The translations under genes and the position numbers were made by a program. Of a stretch of 64,000 nt of DNA, positions 33,776 through 42,354 are shown piece by piece. Origin of the DNA: Promineifilum sp. (GTDB taxonomy: Bacteria > Chloroflexota > Anaerolineae > Promineifilales > Promineifilaceae). The stretch covers positions 124,001-188,000 of the forward strand of contig JACKBY010000002.1 of assembly GCA_020634335.1 (NCBI GenBank), in the 5' to 3' direction. Every line of letters starts with the position of its first letter. Position 1 is the first letter of the stretch. Below the pieces are notes generated by a model. The model saw only the letters and a program-made list of their open reading frames with translations. It was not told the DNA's origin and searched no databases.

Positions 33776-35807
33776 CCGGCTGATCCACGAGAACAGTCCC
33801 TATTTGCGCCAGCACGCCGACAATCCGGTCGATTGGTATCCGTGGAGCGAGGAGGCATTGGAGCGCGCCCGAATCGAAGACAAGCCGATCCTGCTCAGCA
33901 TCGGTTATGCCGCCTGCCACTGGTGTCACGTGATGGCGCACGAATCATTCGAGAACCCGGCCACAGCCGAATTGATGAACCGCTATTTCATCAATATCAA
34001 GGTGGATCGCGAGGAGCGCCCCGACCTCGACAGCATCTACATGAGCGCGGTCACGGCCATGACCGGCCACGGCGGCTGGCCCATGACCGTCTTTCTGACG
34101 CCCGACGGCCGTCCCTTTTACGGCGGTACCTACTACCCGCCCGTGCCGCGCCATGGCATGCCCGCTTTCGGCCAACTGCTGGCGGCCTTGGCCCAGGCCT
34201 GGACGGAGCAGCGCGACGAGATCGAGCGCAGCGCCGGGCAGATGGCCGACCATTTGCGCCAGGCGTCACTGCTCGAATTCGCCGGCCGCCTTGGCGCGCT
34301 GACCCACGATCTGTTTGATCAAGCGCTCAACGGCTTGCTACGCACGTTCGATGCCAAACTCGGCGGCTTCGGCCGCGCCCCCAAGTTTCCCCCGTCCATG
34401 ACGCTGGAGTTCCTGCTGCGAATGCATACCCGGCGTGGCGACGCCATGGCCCTGCATATGGTCGAGCACACCCTGACGATGATGGCCCGCGGCGGTCTGT
34501 ACGATCACTTGGGTGGCGGCTTTGCCCGTTACTCGACCGATGACCGCTGGCTCGTGCCCCACTTTGAAAAGATGCTCTACGATAACGCCTTGCTGGCCCG
34601 CGTCTATCTTCACGCCTGGCAGGTGACGGGCGAGCCGCTCTACCGGCGCGTCGTCGAGGAGACGCTCGATTTCGTCGCGCACGAGATGCGCCACGAGGCG
34701 GGCGGCTTCTACAGCAGCTACGACGCCGACAGCGAGGGCGAAGAGGGTAAGTTCTATGTCTGGTCGGCCGGGGAAATCCGCGCCGCCCTTGGCCCGGAGG
34801 CCGAGCTGTTCATGAGCTATTATGATGTCAGCGACGGCGGCAACTGGGAGGGGCACAACATCCTCAACGTGCCCCGCGCTCCGGCCGACGTGGCTGCCTC
34901 CTTTGGCCTGGAGGTCGCCGGCATGGAGCAGCGGCTGGCAGCGGCCCGTCAGACGCTCTACGACGTTCGCGCCGGCCGCGTCTGGCCGGGGTTGGACGAC
35001 AAGGTGCTGACGGCCTGGAATGGTCTGATGCTGGCCGCCTTCGCCGAAGCCGGGCGCATTCTCGGTCGGCCCGATTACACCGCCGTCGCCACCGAAAACG
35101 CCAACTTTCTCTACACCCAACTGCGCGACGTGGACGGCCGCCTGCGGCGCTCCTGGAATAGCGCGGGAGGCGCGCGCTACAACGGCTATCTGGAGGACTA
35201 CGCCTTTTTGGCCGGCGGCTTGCTGGCGCTTTACCAGACCACGTTCGAGCCGCGCTGGTTTCTGTGGGCGCGGGGACTGGCCGACTGGATGCTGACGCAC
35301 TTTCGCGATGAGGCCGGCGGTTTCTACGACACGTCCGACGACCACGAGACGCTGCTCCATCGGCCCAAGGACGTCCAGGATAACGCCACGCCCAGCGGCA
35401 ACAGTATGGCCGCTCATGTCCTGCTGGCGCTTGGCCTGTACACCGGGGAGGGCAATTACTGGGACGTGGCCGAGCCGATGGTGGCCGCGCTGGCCGAACC
35501 CATGGCCCGCTATCCCGGCGCATTTGCCCATTGGCTCAGCGCAACCGGGTTCATACTGGGCGAACCGCTGGAGATCGCCGTGGTCGGCGACCCACAGGCG
35601 GTCGACGCGCAGGAACTCCTGGCAACGGTCAGGGCCCGCTACCGGCCCTACACGGTTGTGGCCGCGGGCGAGAGCGGCGATGTCGTGCCGCTCCTGGCCG
35701 ACCGCGCGAGACTCGACGGCCGGGCCACGGCCTACGTATGCCGCCGTTTTGTCTGCCGGTTGCCGGTCAATGAGCCGGCGGCGCTGGCCGAACAATTAGG
35801 CGAATAA
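33768..35807 (+). CDS. YyaL-type thioredoxin-domain protein (DUF255)
   Basis: The 679-residue protein is of the spermatogenesis-associated protein 20/YyaL family. The N-terminal DUF255 thioredoxin-like domain (1 to about 165) contains RLIHENSPYLRQHADNPVDW and Cys50-His-Trp-Cys53 in the place of the redox CxxC, then GHGGWPMTVFLTPDGRPFYGGTYYPP. The rest is an alpha/alpha toroid like glycan epimerases and hydrolases (GGLYDHLGGGFARYSTDDRWLVPHFEKMLYDNALL, then LTAWNGLMLAAFAEAGR). There is no signal peptide. The activity is not established. It is translationally coupled to trpA through an ATGAGTAA overlap. Confidence 0.92.
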   Translation: MSNRLIHENSPYLRQHADNPVDWYPWSEEALERARIEDKPILLSIGYAACHWCHVMAHESFENPATAELMNRYFINIKVDREERPDLDSIYMSAVTAMTGHGGWPMTVFLTPDGRPFYGGTYYPPVPRHGMPAFGQLLAALAQAWTEQRDEIERSAGQMADHLRQASLLEFAGRLGALTHDLFDQALNGLLRTFDAKLGGFGRAPKFPPSMTLEFLLRMHTRRGDAMALHMVEHTLTMMARGGLYDHLGGGFARYSTDDRWLVPHFEKMLYDNALLARVYLHAWQVTGEPLYRRVVEETLDFVAHEMRHEAGGFYSSYDADSEGEEGKFYVWSAGEIRAALGPEAELFMSYYDVSDGGNWEGHNILNVPRAPADVAASFGLEVAGMEQRLAAARQTLYDVRAGRVWPGLDDKVLTAWNGLMLAAFAEAGRILGRPDYTAVATENANFLYTQLRDVDGRLRRSWNSAGGARYNGYLEDYAFLAGGLLALYQTTFEPRWFLWARGLADWMLTHFRDEAGGFYDTSDDHETLLHRPKDVQDNATPSGNSMAAHVLLALGLYTGEGNYWDVAEPMVAALAEPMARYPGAFAHWLSATGFILGEPLEIAVVGDPQAVDAQELLATVRARYRPYTVVAAGESGDVVPLLADRARLDGRATAYVCRRFVCRLPVNEPAALAEQLGE

Positions 35808-35871
35808 GTGAGTGCAATCCTGCGTGTTTGCCTCAACGATGTGGCATCCGCCCTCTGCGTTTAAACGAAAA

Positions 35872-35901
35872 TGACCCGGACGGTCCAGGCCGTCCGGGTC
35901 A
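35872..35901 (-). terminator. Hairpin terminator after the secreted-protein gene
   Basis: The perfect 12-bp GC-rich arms (35872-35883 and 35890-35901) enclose a 6-nt loop. On the minus strand the hairpin is followed by TTTTCGTTT, as for an intrinsic terminator of the gene ending at 35927. It may also stop plus-strand transcripts of the YyaL-type gene. Confidence 0.75.
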
Positions 35902-35926
35902 CTATATCTAAAACTAACGAAGTCGA

Positions 35927-36952
35927 TTATTTACAGGGTTTATTGACCCGGATGTTGCCGCAGGTCATTCGCCCGCTGCCGGTCAGATGCTGAACGCCGG
36001 TATCATAGCCGTTGGACAATCGCAGGCGGAAGGTGTCCTTCTTGGCCGCACCGCCGTCCGTGACATCGATCGTGTAGGTGTAACTGCCGCTGCCGTTGAT
36101 CTTGGCTGTGCCCTCGATTCGCCGTGATTTTGCCCCCGTCACCTGATAATCGGTCACCGCTGTGCCCACAACCTTCGTGCCGTTCTTGTCATCGTACTTC
36201 AAATTGCCGTAAAGCTCGTTACCGTTGCGCGTCCCACCGGTAAAAGCGAAGGTGGCCGTGGTGCCGCTGGGCGACTTGATTTTGCCCATACCGCTGGCGA
36301 AGCTCTTCGTCGAGCACTGATTTTGTCGTGCGCAGGTGATGCCGGCCTCAGCATGGCCTATCACGACGTCGGCGATCCCCGTAACGACCACGTGCAGGGC
36401 ATTGACCGTAATTGACGCATCGTTGCCGTTTTTCGTCTCAGTTTGCTCATTAATAATGATATGCCCCAGCCCCAGGGGCAACTGGACAGTTTGATTGGGC
36501 TTGCCGGTCACAGCGATCGGTTGTCCATTGAGCGTCAGATTGACAACAACGGAGCTGCCCTTAAGCGACGCCTTGGTAGCTTTGGGGCACAGCGCTTCGG
36601 CTTGGGCCAGCAGCAGGTCGGCTCCTATGTCTAATCCGGCGACGGTCAAACCCACGTCGGCCAAACCGGAATCCGTTCGCGTATAATTGTTCTGTCCCAC
36701 ACTGGTGGCCTGGGCGATCCCGGCCGTCAGAACACCGGGCAGAGAGAGATCGGCGAGCGACGCCTCAATTGCGCCGCCACTTGCGGGCAGGGGGCCGGTG
36801 TCAACCAGCGTCACCGGGATACCCAGAACGGTAGCCCCGACCACAATCCCGCGACCACTGTAGGTGGTCTGCTGGGCGGCGGCCGTCGTCTGCACGCCCG
36901 CTATCAATAGACCAAACACCAACAACACGAACACAAGCAAACGCGATTTCAT
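35927..36952 (-). CDS. Secreted beta-rich protein, choice-of-anchor P-like
   Basis: The 341-residue precursor has a clear signal peptide (1 to about 26, LLVFVLLVFGLLIAGVQTTAAA). The first mature part (about 30-200) has the pattern of choice-of-anchor P proteins: YSGRGIVVGATVLGIPVTLVDTGPLPASGGAIEASL, a central ADVGLTVAGLDIGADLLLAQAEALC, and INEQTETKNGNDASITVNALHVVV. The second part (about 210-341) is a separate beta domain with four Cys in mature sequence, GSGSYTYTIDVTDGG and FRLRLSNGYDTG. I see no LPXTG or PEP-CTERM anchor. GGAGG lies 9 nt before the ATG. It is probably a cell-surface or matrix protein. Confidence 0.72.
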   Translation of the reverse strand: MKSRLLVFVLLVFGLLIAGVQTTAAAQQTTYSGRGIVVGATVLGIPVTLVDTGPLPASGGAIEASLADLSLPGVLTAGIAQATSVGQNNYTRTDSGLADVGLTVAGLDIGADLLLAQAEALCPKATKASLKGSSVVVNLTLNGQPIAVTGKPNQTVQLPLGLGHIIINEQTETKNGNDASITVNALHVVVTGIADVVIGHAEAGITCARQNQCSTKSFASGMGKIKSPSGTTATFAFTGGTRNGNELYGNLKYDDKNGTKVVGTAVTDYQVTGAKSRRIEGTAKINGSGSYTYTIDVTDGGAAKKDTFRLRLSNGYDTGVQHLTGSGRMTCGNIRVNKPCK

Positions 36953-37472
36953 GACTGTATGCCTCCAAGTCCACTGAACCTAAAAATAGGCGTAGTTAAA
37001 GCCGCGCCGGCAAACATCTCAGCGCTTGTTCATCGCTCTCGTGCACGCGAGTCGAAGTCAACCAAACGTAGCGAAAGTGTCGCTATCGATTGATCCGTAG
37101 GGGATCGCAGATTGTATTATTTGCGGAATAGGTATTGTCGATGGATACCGAGAAACCCAAATTGGATAAGGGATTATGCTTATCTACCCTGATGTCTTGG
37201 GAGTATATTTCTCGATAACTGAGGTGTCGTTGTTCTCTGTTTCAGAGTAGCATAACCTAATTTCACTGTCAATAAGGCAAAAGGTCAATTTTGGATCGTT
37301 GTTCCAATACAAGTCAAATGACCCACAGCAAGCACAACAAAAGGTCTCCAATCAGCCAGCCCCAATACTCTTGTCGGAAGAAAGGCCGGAGGGGTAGACA
37401 AGTACTAAGCGACCACGTGGTCAAACGGGAGCGGGTCGTGAGGCCGCCTGGCCCGCTTGCCCACATGGGATT
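36953..37472. other. 520-bp intergenic region, no gene supported
   Basis: This region is clearly more AT-rich than its flanks. It must hold the promoter of the secreted-protein gene (minus strand), and TACAAT-like words on that strand near 37110 are candidates, but I cannot fix one. It contains a CCACGTGG palindrome near 37412. A 61-codon plus-strand frame at 37291-37476 has no ribosome-binding site or recognisable product. Confidence 0.5.
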
Positions 37473-38720
37473 CTAAAAATGGGTTAAACACCACGGTCTG
37501 CGGCCGGCGGCAAAAAAGCGGTTGACGACATTTGCCATCCCGGCGTCGGAGAGATTGACCCGGCCGTAGGCCTGCAGTCGCTCGAAATCCACGGCCCCAA
37601 CGACAAGAGACGAGAAGTCAGCAATGTCCATGCCCAATTCGACATCAGCCGTGCCGCTGCCCAGCGTCGCCCGCCCCTCCGAGACGTTTATGAGATAACT
37701 GCCCGCGTTTTCCGGAAAGAAGGTATCGGTCAGATCGAGTCGCATTCTCAATGTCACCCCGCCGAAGTCATGGTCGCCCAATACCGCCCACAGCCGCGCC
37801 GCGTCGATGACCCGGTACATGATACCCAGCCCCTGCGTGTTCGCCTGATGCCATAACCCGGCCAGCAGGTTGCCGGAACCGTCGCGTGGGTCGTCGAGCA
37901 GGTAATGGAAGGTTTCATCCTGTGTCTCATAGATGATACGGCCGGCCTGATCGGCCTGTTTGCGCAAAAACCCCAGCAACGCCAGCAGCGCCGCCGCATC
38001 ATCGTAGATCAGGGTGCGCAGCTGGATGTTGTTCGTCAACCAGTTTTCGCCCGGCGCGGCCTCGAAGCGAAAGACGAGATAACCGCGCAGCGCGCCATTC
38101 TGCCGGTAGCCGACGATGCGGGCGGACGTATCGTCGAACAGAGCATCGAGCATATGGGGCGACAGCTCGATCAGGCCGTTGGTGCGCGCCAGAAAGCGAT
38201 CGTAGCAGGCGGCCAGGTCGTCGCGGTCGTCGGCAGTCAGATAGTCCACGACCGCGCCCACCCCGGCCGCCGGCAGGGCGTCGGGCCGGAAGCTGTAGCG
38301 ATTCATCTTCACCCCATAGCCGAAGCCCATGCGATGATAAAAATCAGGACGAAAGGGATAGAGAGCCGTCAGCGCCGCCCCCTTTTGTCGGTAATAGTCC
38401 AGGTAAAAACGAACCATGTCGGCCGCTACGTGTTCCTTCTTGTGGCGCAGATCGACGGCCACCCCGCCCAATCCACCGACCAGTGCGCGCGTCTCGCGCA
38501 GCTTCATGGTGAAGTCATAGCAGCGCATCACGCCGATCATGGCTGCCCCTTCGAAGACGCCGAAAAAGTGGACGATTGGCTCGTTCATCACCTTGGCCAA
38601 CCGTTCCCGCATCCGATCGCGATCCGCCCGGCTCTCGACTTTCATGCCGGGAAAGGCCTCCACAGTTATGCGGATGAGTTCATCCAGTTCATCCTCGTGA
38701 ATCTCTCGAATGGTTCGCAT
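37473..38720 (-). CDS. Eis-like GNAT N-acetyltransferase with SCP2-like C-terminus
   Basis: The 415-residue protein has the three-part layout of the Eis family. An N-terminal GNAT domain (1 to about 150) has VGGLGGVAVDLRHKKEHVAADMVRFYLDYYRQKG as its acetyl-CoA loop and ALYPFRPDFYHRMGFGYG. A second GNAT-like region (about 150-285) follows. The C-terminal sterol-carrier-like domain (about 290-415) has LRMRLDLTDTFFPENAGSYLI and VELGMDIADFSSLVVGAVDF. Eis enzymes acetylate aminoglycosides, peptides or other amines. The C-terminal residue is Phe, as in mycobacterial Eis, where the free carboxylate is catalytic. AAGGAG lies 7 nt upstream of ATG 38720. Confidence 0.88.
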   Translation of the reverse strand: MRTIREIHEDELDELIRITVEAFPGMKVESRADRDRMRERLAKVMNEPIVHFFGVFEGAAMIGVMRCYDFTMKLRETRALVGGLGGVAVDLRHKKEHVAADMVRFYLDYYRQKGAALTALYPFRPDFYHRMGFGYGVKMNRYSFRPDALPAAGVGAVVDYLTADDRDDLAACYDRFLARTNGLIELSPHMLDALFDDTSARIVGYRQNGALRGYLVFRFEAAPGENWLTNNIQLRTLIYDDAAALLALLGFLRKQADQAGRIIYETQDETFHYLLDDPRDGSGNLLAGLWHQANTQGLGIMYRVIDAARLWAVLGDHDFGGVTLRMRLDLTDTFFPENAGSYLINVSEGRATLGSGTADVELGMDIADFSSLVVGAVDFERLQAYGRVNLSDAGMANVVNRFFAAGRRPWCLTHF

Positions 38721-38762
38721 ATGACGTCTCCTTGTGTACAAAGATGCGATGTTGGTGGCAGC

Positions 38763-40217
38763 TCAGCGCCGTCGCAAATAATGTGGGTAGTGGTTCTTAA
38801 TGCGCCCGCCCACTCGCTTGCCCCAGCCCAGGCCGAACCCATCGACCGCCATCAAGACCCAGCCGTCCGGCCCGGTCTCCGGCAGGCCGGCCCCAGACAG
38901 ATAGGCGGCCAATTGTGGATGGGCCGGCGGGCGGTCGACCGATTGCGCGGCGTCGGCCACAGTAAGCGCCAGTGCCAGATCATGAGCCGGATGGAAGCGA
39001 CCGGGACGCACCTCGCCCAACAGCAGGCCATAGCGCACGAGTCGAACCCGGCCGGCAGGCGGATCGGTTTTCGGCCGCAGGTAGAGGCGGCCGTTGTGGG
39101 CGTGCAACCGGTCGTCGGGAATGCCAACGACCAGCGATGCATCCGCGAATTCGCGCCACAATCCCATCTCCTCGGCCGACGGCGGGCGGAGACGGGCACG
39201 CCCGGCATCTTCGGCTGCGTTACTCTCTATCGGCTGGCGCTCCATCAATGCCACGAAGTGTCCTTCGCCGGCAAAGCGATGAGGCCAGAGACGAACGGCG
39301 CGCGACAATTGGCCGGCGATGTCGGGCGGGGCGACGGCCCACTCCGGACGTCCCCGCCCAAATTCATCGGAGCGCAGCGCGTCCATGAGTTGAAAGTCAG
39401 GCCGTTCGGCCAGAAAATCGGCCACGACTTGCTCGTTCTCCTCCGGGGCAAAGGTGCAGGTGGAATAGAGCAACCGCCCACCGGGGCGCAGCAGATCGGG
39501 CGCGACGGCCAGGATGCCGCGCTGCCGCCGGGCGCAGGCGGCCACGATGGCCTCGCTCCATTCCAGACTCTCGCGGCGGCGAATCATCCCCTCTCCGGAG
39601 CAAGGCGCGTCGATGAGCACGCGGTCGAAGACGGGGCCGAAGGCCGACCCCAGATGTTGCGGCTCGTCTTGCGTCACCAACACGTTGACCGCCCCCCAGC
39701 GGGCCAGATTGTCGGCCAGCAAATGCGCTCGGCCGGCATGAACGTCGTTGGCGACCAGCAGGCCCTCTTCATCCAACGCGCGGCGCAGCGCGGAAGCCGG
39801 CGCGGTGGGCGCGGAGCCGGCCATAAGAGCGGCTAACTGCGTGGCTTTGCCGCCTGGCGCGGCGGCCAGATCGAGCACCCGTTCGCCCGGCGTGGCTGAC
39901 AACAGCGCCGCCGCGGCCATGGCCGACGGCTCCTGCAGATAATACAGTCCGGCATCGTGATAGGGGTGGCGACCCGGCCGGCTCTCGTCGGTCACGATAA
40001 AGCCCGCCGGTTCCCAGCGGCCGACAGGCGCAAGCGAGAACGGGGCGATACTGATAAAATCCGGTATGGAAATTTTGAGCGTATTCACCCGCAGCCCGGC
40101 GCGCGGCGGTTGCTCGAAGGCCTGGCGGAACGCGGCGTATTCCTCGGTCCCCAGCAGATCGCGCATACGAGCCAGAAATTCGGCCGGCGGTTCGACAGGC
40201 TTGTCACTTTTTTTCAT
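38763..40217 (-). CDS. rsmF: RsmF/NOL1-NOP2-Sun family RNA m5C methyltransferase
   Basis: Methylates C5 of cytosine in rRNA (or tRNA) with S-adenosylmethionine. The 484-residue protein has a YYLQEPSAMAAAALL substrate segment. The SAM loop is LDLAAAPGGKATQLAAL (about residue 110), the general motif DAPCSGEGMIRR follows, and the catalytic Cys is in LLYSTCTFAPEENEQVV. The C-terminal 130 residues look like the PUA-type RNA-binding domain of RsmF. I chose ATG 40217, since the family begins near EFLARMRDLLG. The longer frame runs antisense through tgt. Its start is 12 bp from that of the divergent tgt-like gene. Confidence 0.9.
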   Translation of the reverse strand: MKKSDKPVEPPAEFLARMRDLLGTEEYAAFRQAFEQPPRAGLRVNTLKISIPDFISIAPFSLAPVGRWEPAGFIVTDESRPGRHPYHDAGLYYLQEPSAMAAAALLSATPGERVLDLAAAPGGKATQLAALMAGSAPTAPASALRRALDEEGLLVANDVHAGRAHLLADNLARWGAVNVLVTQDEPQHLGSAFGPVFDRVLIDAPCSGEGMIRRRESLEWSEAIVAACARRQRGILAVAPDLLRPGGRLLYSTCTFAPEENEQVVADFLAERPDFQLMDALRSDEFGRGRPEWAVAPPDIAGQLSRAVRLWPHRFAGEGHFVALMERQPIESNAAEDAGRARLRPPSAEEMGLWREFADASLVVGIPDDRLHAHNGRLYLRPKTDPPAGRVRLVRYGLLLGEVRPGRFHPAHDLALALTVADAAQSVDRPPAHPQLAAYLSGAGLPETGPDGWVLMAVDGFGLGWGKRVGGRIKNHYPHYLRRR

Positions 40218-40229
40218 CACTTGCCAACC

Positions 40230-41351
40230 ATGATCAACCAGCGCATCCTTCATTTGCCTCACGGTGATCTCGACTTGCCCGCGTTCCTGCCCGACGGAAC
40301 GCAAGGGGTAGTGCGGTCCGTCTCGGCCCAGGACCTGGAAGCATGCCGTGTGCCGGCGGTGCAAATGAACGTCTATCACCTCATGCAGCGGCCGGGCACT
40401 TCGACGATTCAGGCGTTGGGTGGGTTGCACCGGCTGGCGGGCTGGTCGCGGCCGATCTTCACCGACTCCGGCGGCTTCCAAGTATACTCGCTCATCCGGC
40501 AGAACCCCAAGGCGGGGTCGATCACGGATCGCGGCGCGACCTTCCGGCCGGGCGGCGACCGCAAATACATCCTGACGCCGGAGAAGAGCATCCAGCTCCA
40601 GTTCACCTACGGCAGCGACATGCTTATTTGCCTCGACGACTGCACCAGCCCCGACGACCCGGTTGCAGCCCAGGTCGATTCGGTGCGGCGCACCATCCGC
40701 TGGGCGGCCGAGTGCAAGAAAACCTATACCCGTCTGGTGGAGCAAAAGCGGTTAACGGAGGATGAGCGGCCGCGCCTGATGGCTGTCATCCAGGGCGGCC
40801 TGTCGCCCGACCTGCGGCGGGAGTGCGCCGAGGCGCTGCTGGCAATCGGCTTCGACGCCTATGGCTACGGCGGTTGGCCGCTGGATGCGGGCGGCAACCT
40901 GTTAACGGAGATGGTCGGCCTGGTGCGCGAACTGGTGCCCGTCGAATTCCCCGTTCATGCCCTGGGCATCGGCCATCCCGCGAGCGTCGCCGCCTGTGTA
41001 GGGATGGGGTATGAGTTGTTCGACAGCACCATGCCGACCCGCGACGCGCGCCACGGCCGCCTGCTCGTCTTCACCCGCGATCCCGCCGCCGCGCCGCTTG
41101 CGCCCGGCGGCGACTGGTTTGCCTATGTTTACCCCGGCGACGACAAGCACGTCAAGGCGGCTGCGCCCGTGTCGGCCTTTTGCGATTGCCCGGCCTGCTC
41201 GCGCTACTCTCTGGCCTACCTGCACCATCTCTTCAAGATCAACGATACACTTTACTTCCGGCTGGCGACGATGCACAACCTGCGCTTTATGACGATGCTG
41301 ATGGAGCACTTGCGGGAACCAGGGCGCAACCCCGGCCCCCATCCTGCGTAA
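40230..41351 (+). CDS. tgt: tRNA-guanine transglycosylase family protein, divergent
   Basis: The 373-residue protein is related to queuosine tRNA-guanine transglycosylase, which exchanges G34 for preQ1. The catalytic residues are present: Asp79 in FTDSGGFQVYSL and the nucleophile Asp265 in FDSTMPTRDARHG. The zinc ligands Cys318, Cys320, Cys323 and His349 (FCDCPACSRYSLAYLHH, then MHNL) are also present. It departs from canonical bacterial Tgt in the recognition loop, which reads YGYGGWPLDAGGNLLTEM instead of the AIGGLSVGEP type, and in LICLDDCTSPDD instead of AFDECTPYP. It may be a regular TGT of this lineage or a paralogue with another base or RNA target. It is divergent from rsmF. Confidence 0.85.
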   Translation: MINQRILHLPHGDLDLPAFLPDGTQGVVRSVSAQDLEACRVPAVQMNVYHLMQRPGTSTIQALGGLHRLAGWSRPIFTDSGGFQVYSLIRQNPKAGSITDRGATFRPGGDRKYILTPEKSIQLQFTYGSDMLICLDDCTSPDDPVAAQVDSVRRTIRWAAECKKTYTRLVEQKRLTEDERPRLMAVIQGGLSPDLRRECAEALLAIGFDAYGYGGWPLDAGGNLLTEMVGLVRELVPVEFPVHALGIGHPASVAACVGMGYELFDSTMPTRDARHGRLLVFTRDPAAAPLAPGGDWFAYVYPGDDKHVKAAAPVSAFCDCPACSRYSLAYLHHLFKINDTLYFRLATMHNLRFMTMLMEHLREPGRNPGPHPA

Positions 41352-41439
41352 TGTCTTGTGAAAAGAATTCATCAGCACACAGGATCGACGCCGGCCAGTG
41401 GCGCAAGGGCGCGGCCGGTGCGGTCGGGAGAATTAAACG

Positions 41440-41634
41440 ATGAAAGAAACGAGTGATGCAAAATTATTGCGCCGCCAAAACGGCATGATCGGCGGCGTGT
41501 GCGGCGGGTTGGCGGAGTTCACGGGCATCAGCGCCTTCTGGTTCCGGCTGCTGTTCCTGATTCTGCTGCTGCCGGGCGGGGTTCCGGGATTGCTGCCCTA
41601 CCTGCTGCTGTGGATCATTATTCCGAAGCGATAG
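41440..41634 (+). CDS. PspC domain protein, minimal
   Basis: The 64-residue protein is almost entirely a PspC domain: KLLRRQNGMIGGVCGGLAEFTGISAFWFRLLFLILLLPGG followed by a second hydrophobic helix ending LLLWIIIPKR. PspC proteins sit in the cytoplasmic membrane and in enterobacteria activate the phage-shock response to envelope stress. No PspA, PspB or other psp gene is near. It ends 25 nt before a strong hairpin shared with the convergent gene. Confidence 0.9.
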   Translation: MKETSDAKLLRRQNGMIGGVCGGLAEFTGISAFWFRLLFLILLLPGGVPGLLPYLLLWIIIPKR

Positions 41635-41659
41635 AACCGGTAATTTGATTACCCATCGG

Positions 41660-41702
41660 GAAGGCCGGGCGGCGGGAAAGATTACCCCGCTGCCCGGCCT
41701 TC
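41660..41702. terminator. Long hairpin between convergent genes
   Basis: Arms at 41660-41676 and about 41685-41702 pair over 17 bp with one G-U wobble and an AT-rich loop. It lies between the ends of the pspC-like gene (plus) and the SnoaL-like gene (minus), so it probably terminates both. T-runs are poor on either side. Confidence 0.7.
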
Positions 41703-41708
41703 TGGTTG

Positions 41709-42116
41709 TCAGGGCTGCTCGCGCGGCGCTTTCCACGCCGGCGACTTGTGGACATGGACGACCTGCCACGCGCCTTCGCGCCGCACCAGCACGCGGCTCT
41801 CGTTGTGGAGCGTGTGGCGGATGCCGTCATCTCCGGCCATCGTGAGCATGAAGGTGTAGCTGGCGACAGCGGTGTCCCCATACTGCTGCAGCCGTGGCTC
41901 CAGCAGATCGAAGCGCAGGTTGTCGGCCGTGCCCGCCCAGCCATGTTCGATCATGAAATAGTGAAAGTCCAGGCCGTCTTGCCGGTGGGGAGCCACAAAC
42001 CATTCGTAGAGCGACAGATCGCTGCCGGTCGTCGTCCGATAGGTCTCCACGTCGCGCGTGAAGATGCTTTGCAGGTGGCGATGGAGAAAATCCCAAATTT
42101 CCTGTTCTGCGTTCAT
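41709..42116 (-). CDS. SnoaL/CaMKII-association-domain-like protein
   Basis: The 135-residue protein has the NTF2-like cone fold pattern: an N-terminal helix AEQEIWDFLHRHLQSIFTRDVETYRTT, then strands with LRFDLLEPRLQQYGDTAVASYTFML and a terminal strand RREGAWQVVHVHKSPAW. The VHVHKSPAW ending and the early WFVAPHRQDGLDFHYFMIEHGW recall the CaMKII-association-domain group. Function in bacteria is unknown; some members are enzymes, others binding proteins. GAGGAG lies 5 nt before ATG 42116; the ATG one codon earlier is equally possible. Confidence 0.72.
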   Translation of the reverse strand: MNAEQEIWDFLHRHLQSIFTRDVETYRTTTGSDLSLYEWFVAPHRQDGLDFHYFMIEHGWAGTADNLRFDLLEPRLQQYGDTAVASYTFMLTMAGDDGIRHTLHNESRVLVRREGAWQVVHVHKSPAWKAPREQP

Positions 42117-42153
42117 CATATCTCCTCTTTCCTGTGCTTGGTACAGGGAATAT

Positions 42154-42198
42154 CCGCGGATTCCGCAGATGTATCCGTAAAATCTGTGAAATCTGCGG
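42154..42198. repeat. Intergenic hairpin repeat (CCGCAGAT type)
   Basis: CCGCAGAT (42163-42170) pairs with ATCTGCGG (42191-42198), preceded by a related CCGCGGATT. The loop contains AAATCTGTGAAATCTG, shared with the hairpin at 32169-32222. It lies in the leader of the SnoaL-like gene. Confidence 0.55.
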
Positions 42199-42354
42199 CG
42201 CATGGTTCTTTTGTGCCGGTGTATGACCGTGCCGCCCATCGAGTTTTAACTTAAAAATCCGGTTGCCGGTAGTGTCGATTTGACAAGCAGCGGCGGTATG
42301 GTTGACAATCCGGATCATCATTTGCCCATGGCTGACTGTGGCGCGACGCTGCTC

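Noticed and set aside
34338..35795. 485-codon minus-strand frame
   Set aside because: It is antisense to the YyaL-type gene and has no recognisable domain or ribosome-binding site.
37291..37476. 61-codon frame in the 520-bp gap
   Set aside because: It has no ribosome-binding site or hydrophobic or domain pattern, and overlaps the end of the Eis-like gene.
37905..39836. 643-codon open frame on the plus strand
   Set aside because: It runs antisense through the Eis-like and rsmF genes, whose products are clearly recognisable. GC-rich codon bias opens long antisense frames throughout this window; its translation resembles no family.
39957..40229. N-terminal extension of the tgt-like gene
   Set aside because: The extra 91 codons are antisense to rsmF. 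Similarity to Tgt begins at MINQRILHLPHGD.
40218..40745. N-terminal extension of rsmF by about 176 codons
   Set aside because: The extension is antisense to tgt and unlike any RsmF start. The family N-terminus fits ATG 40217.
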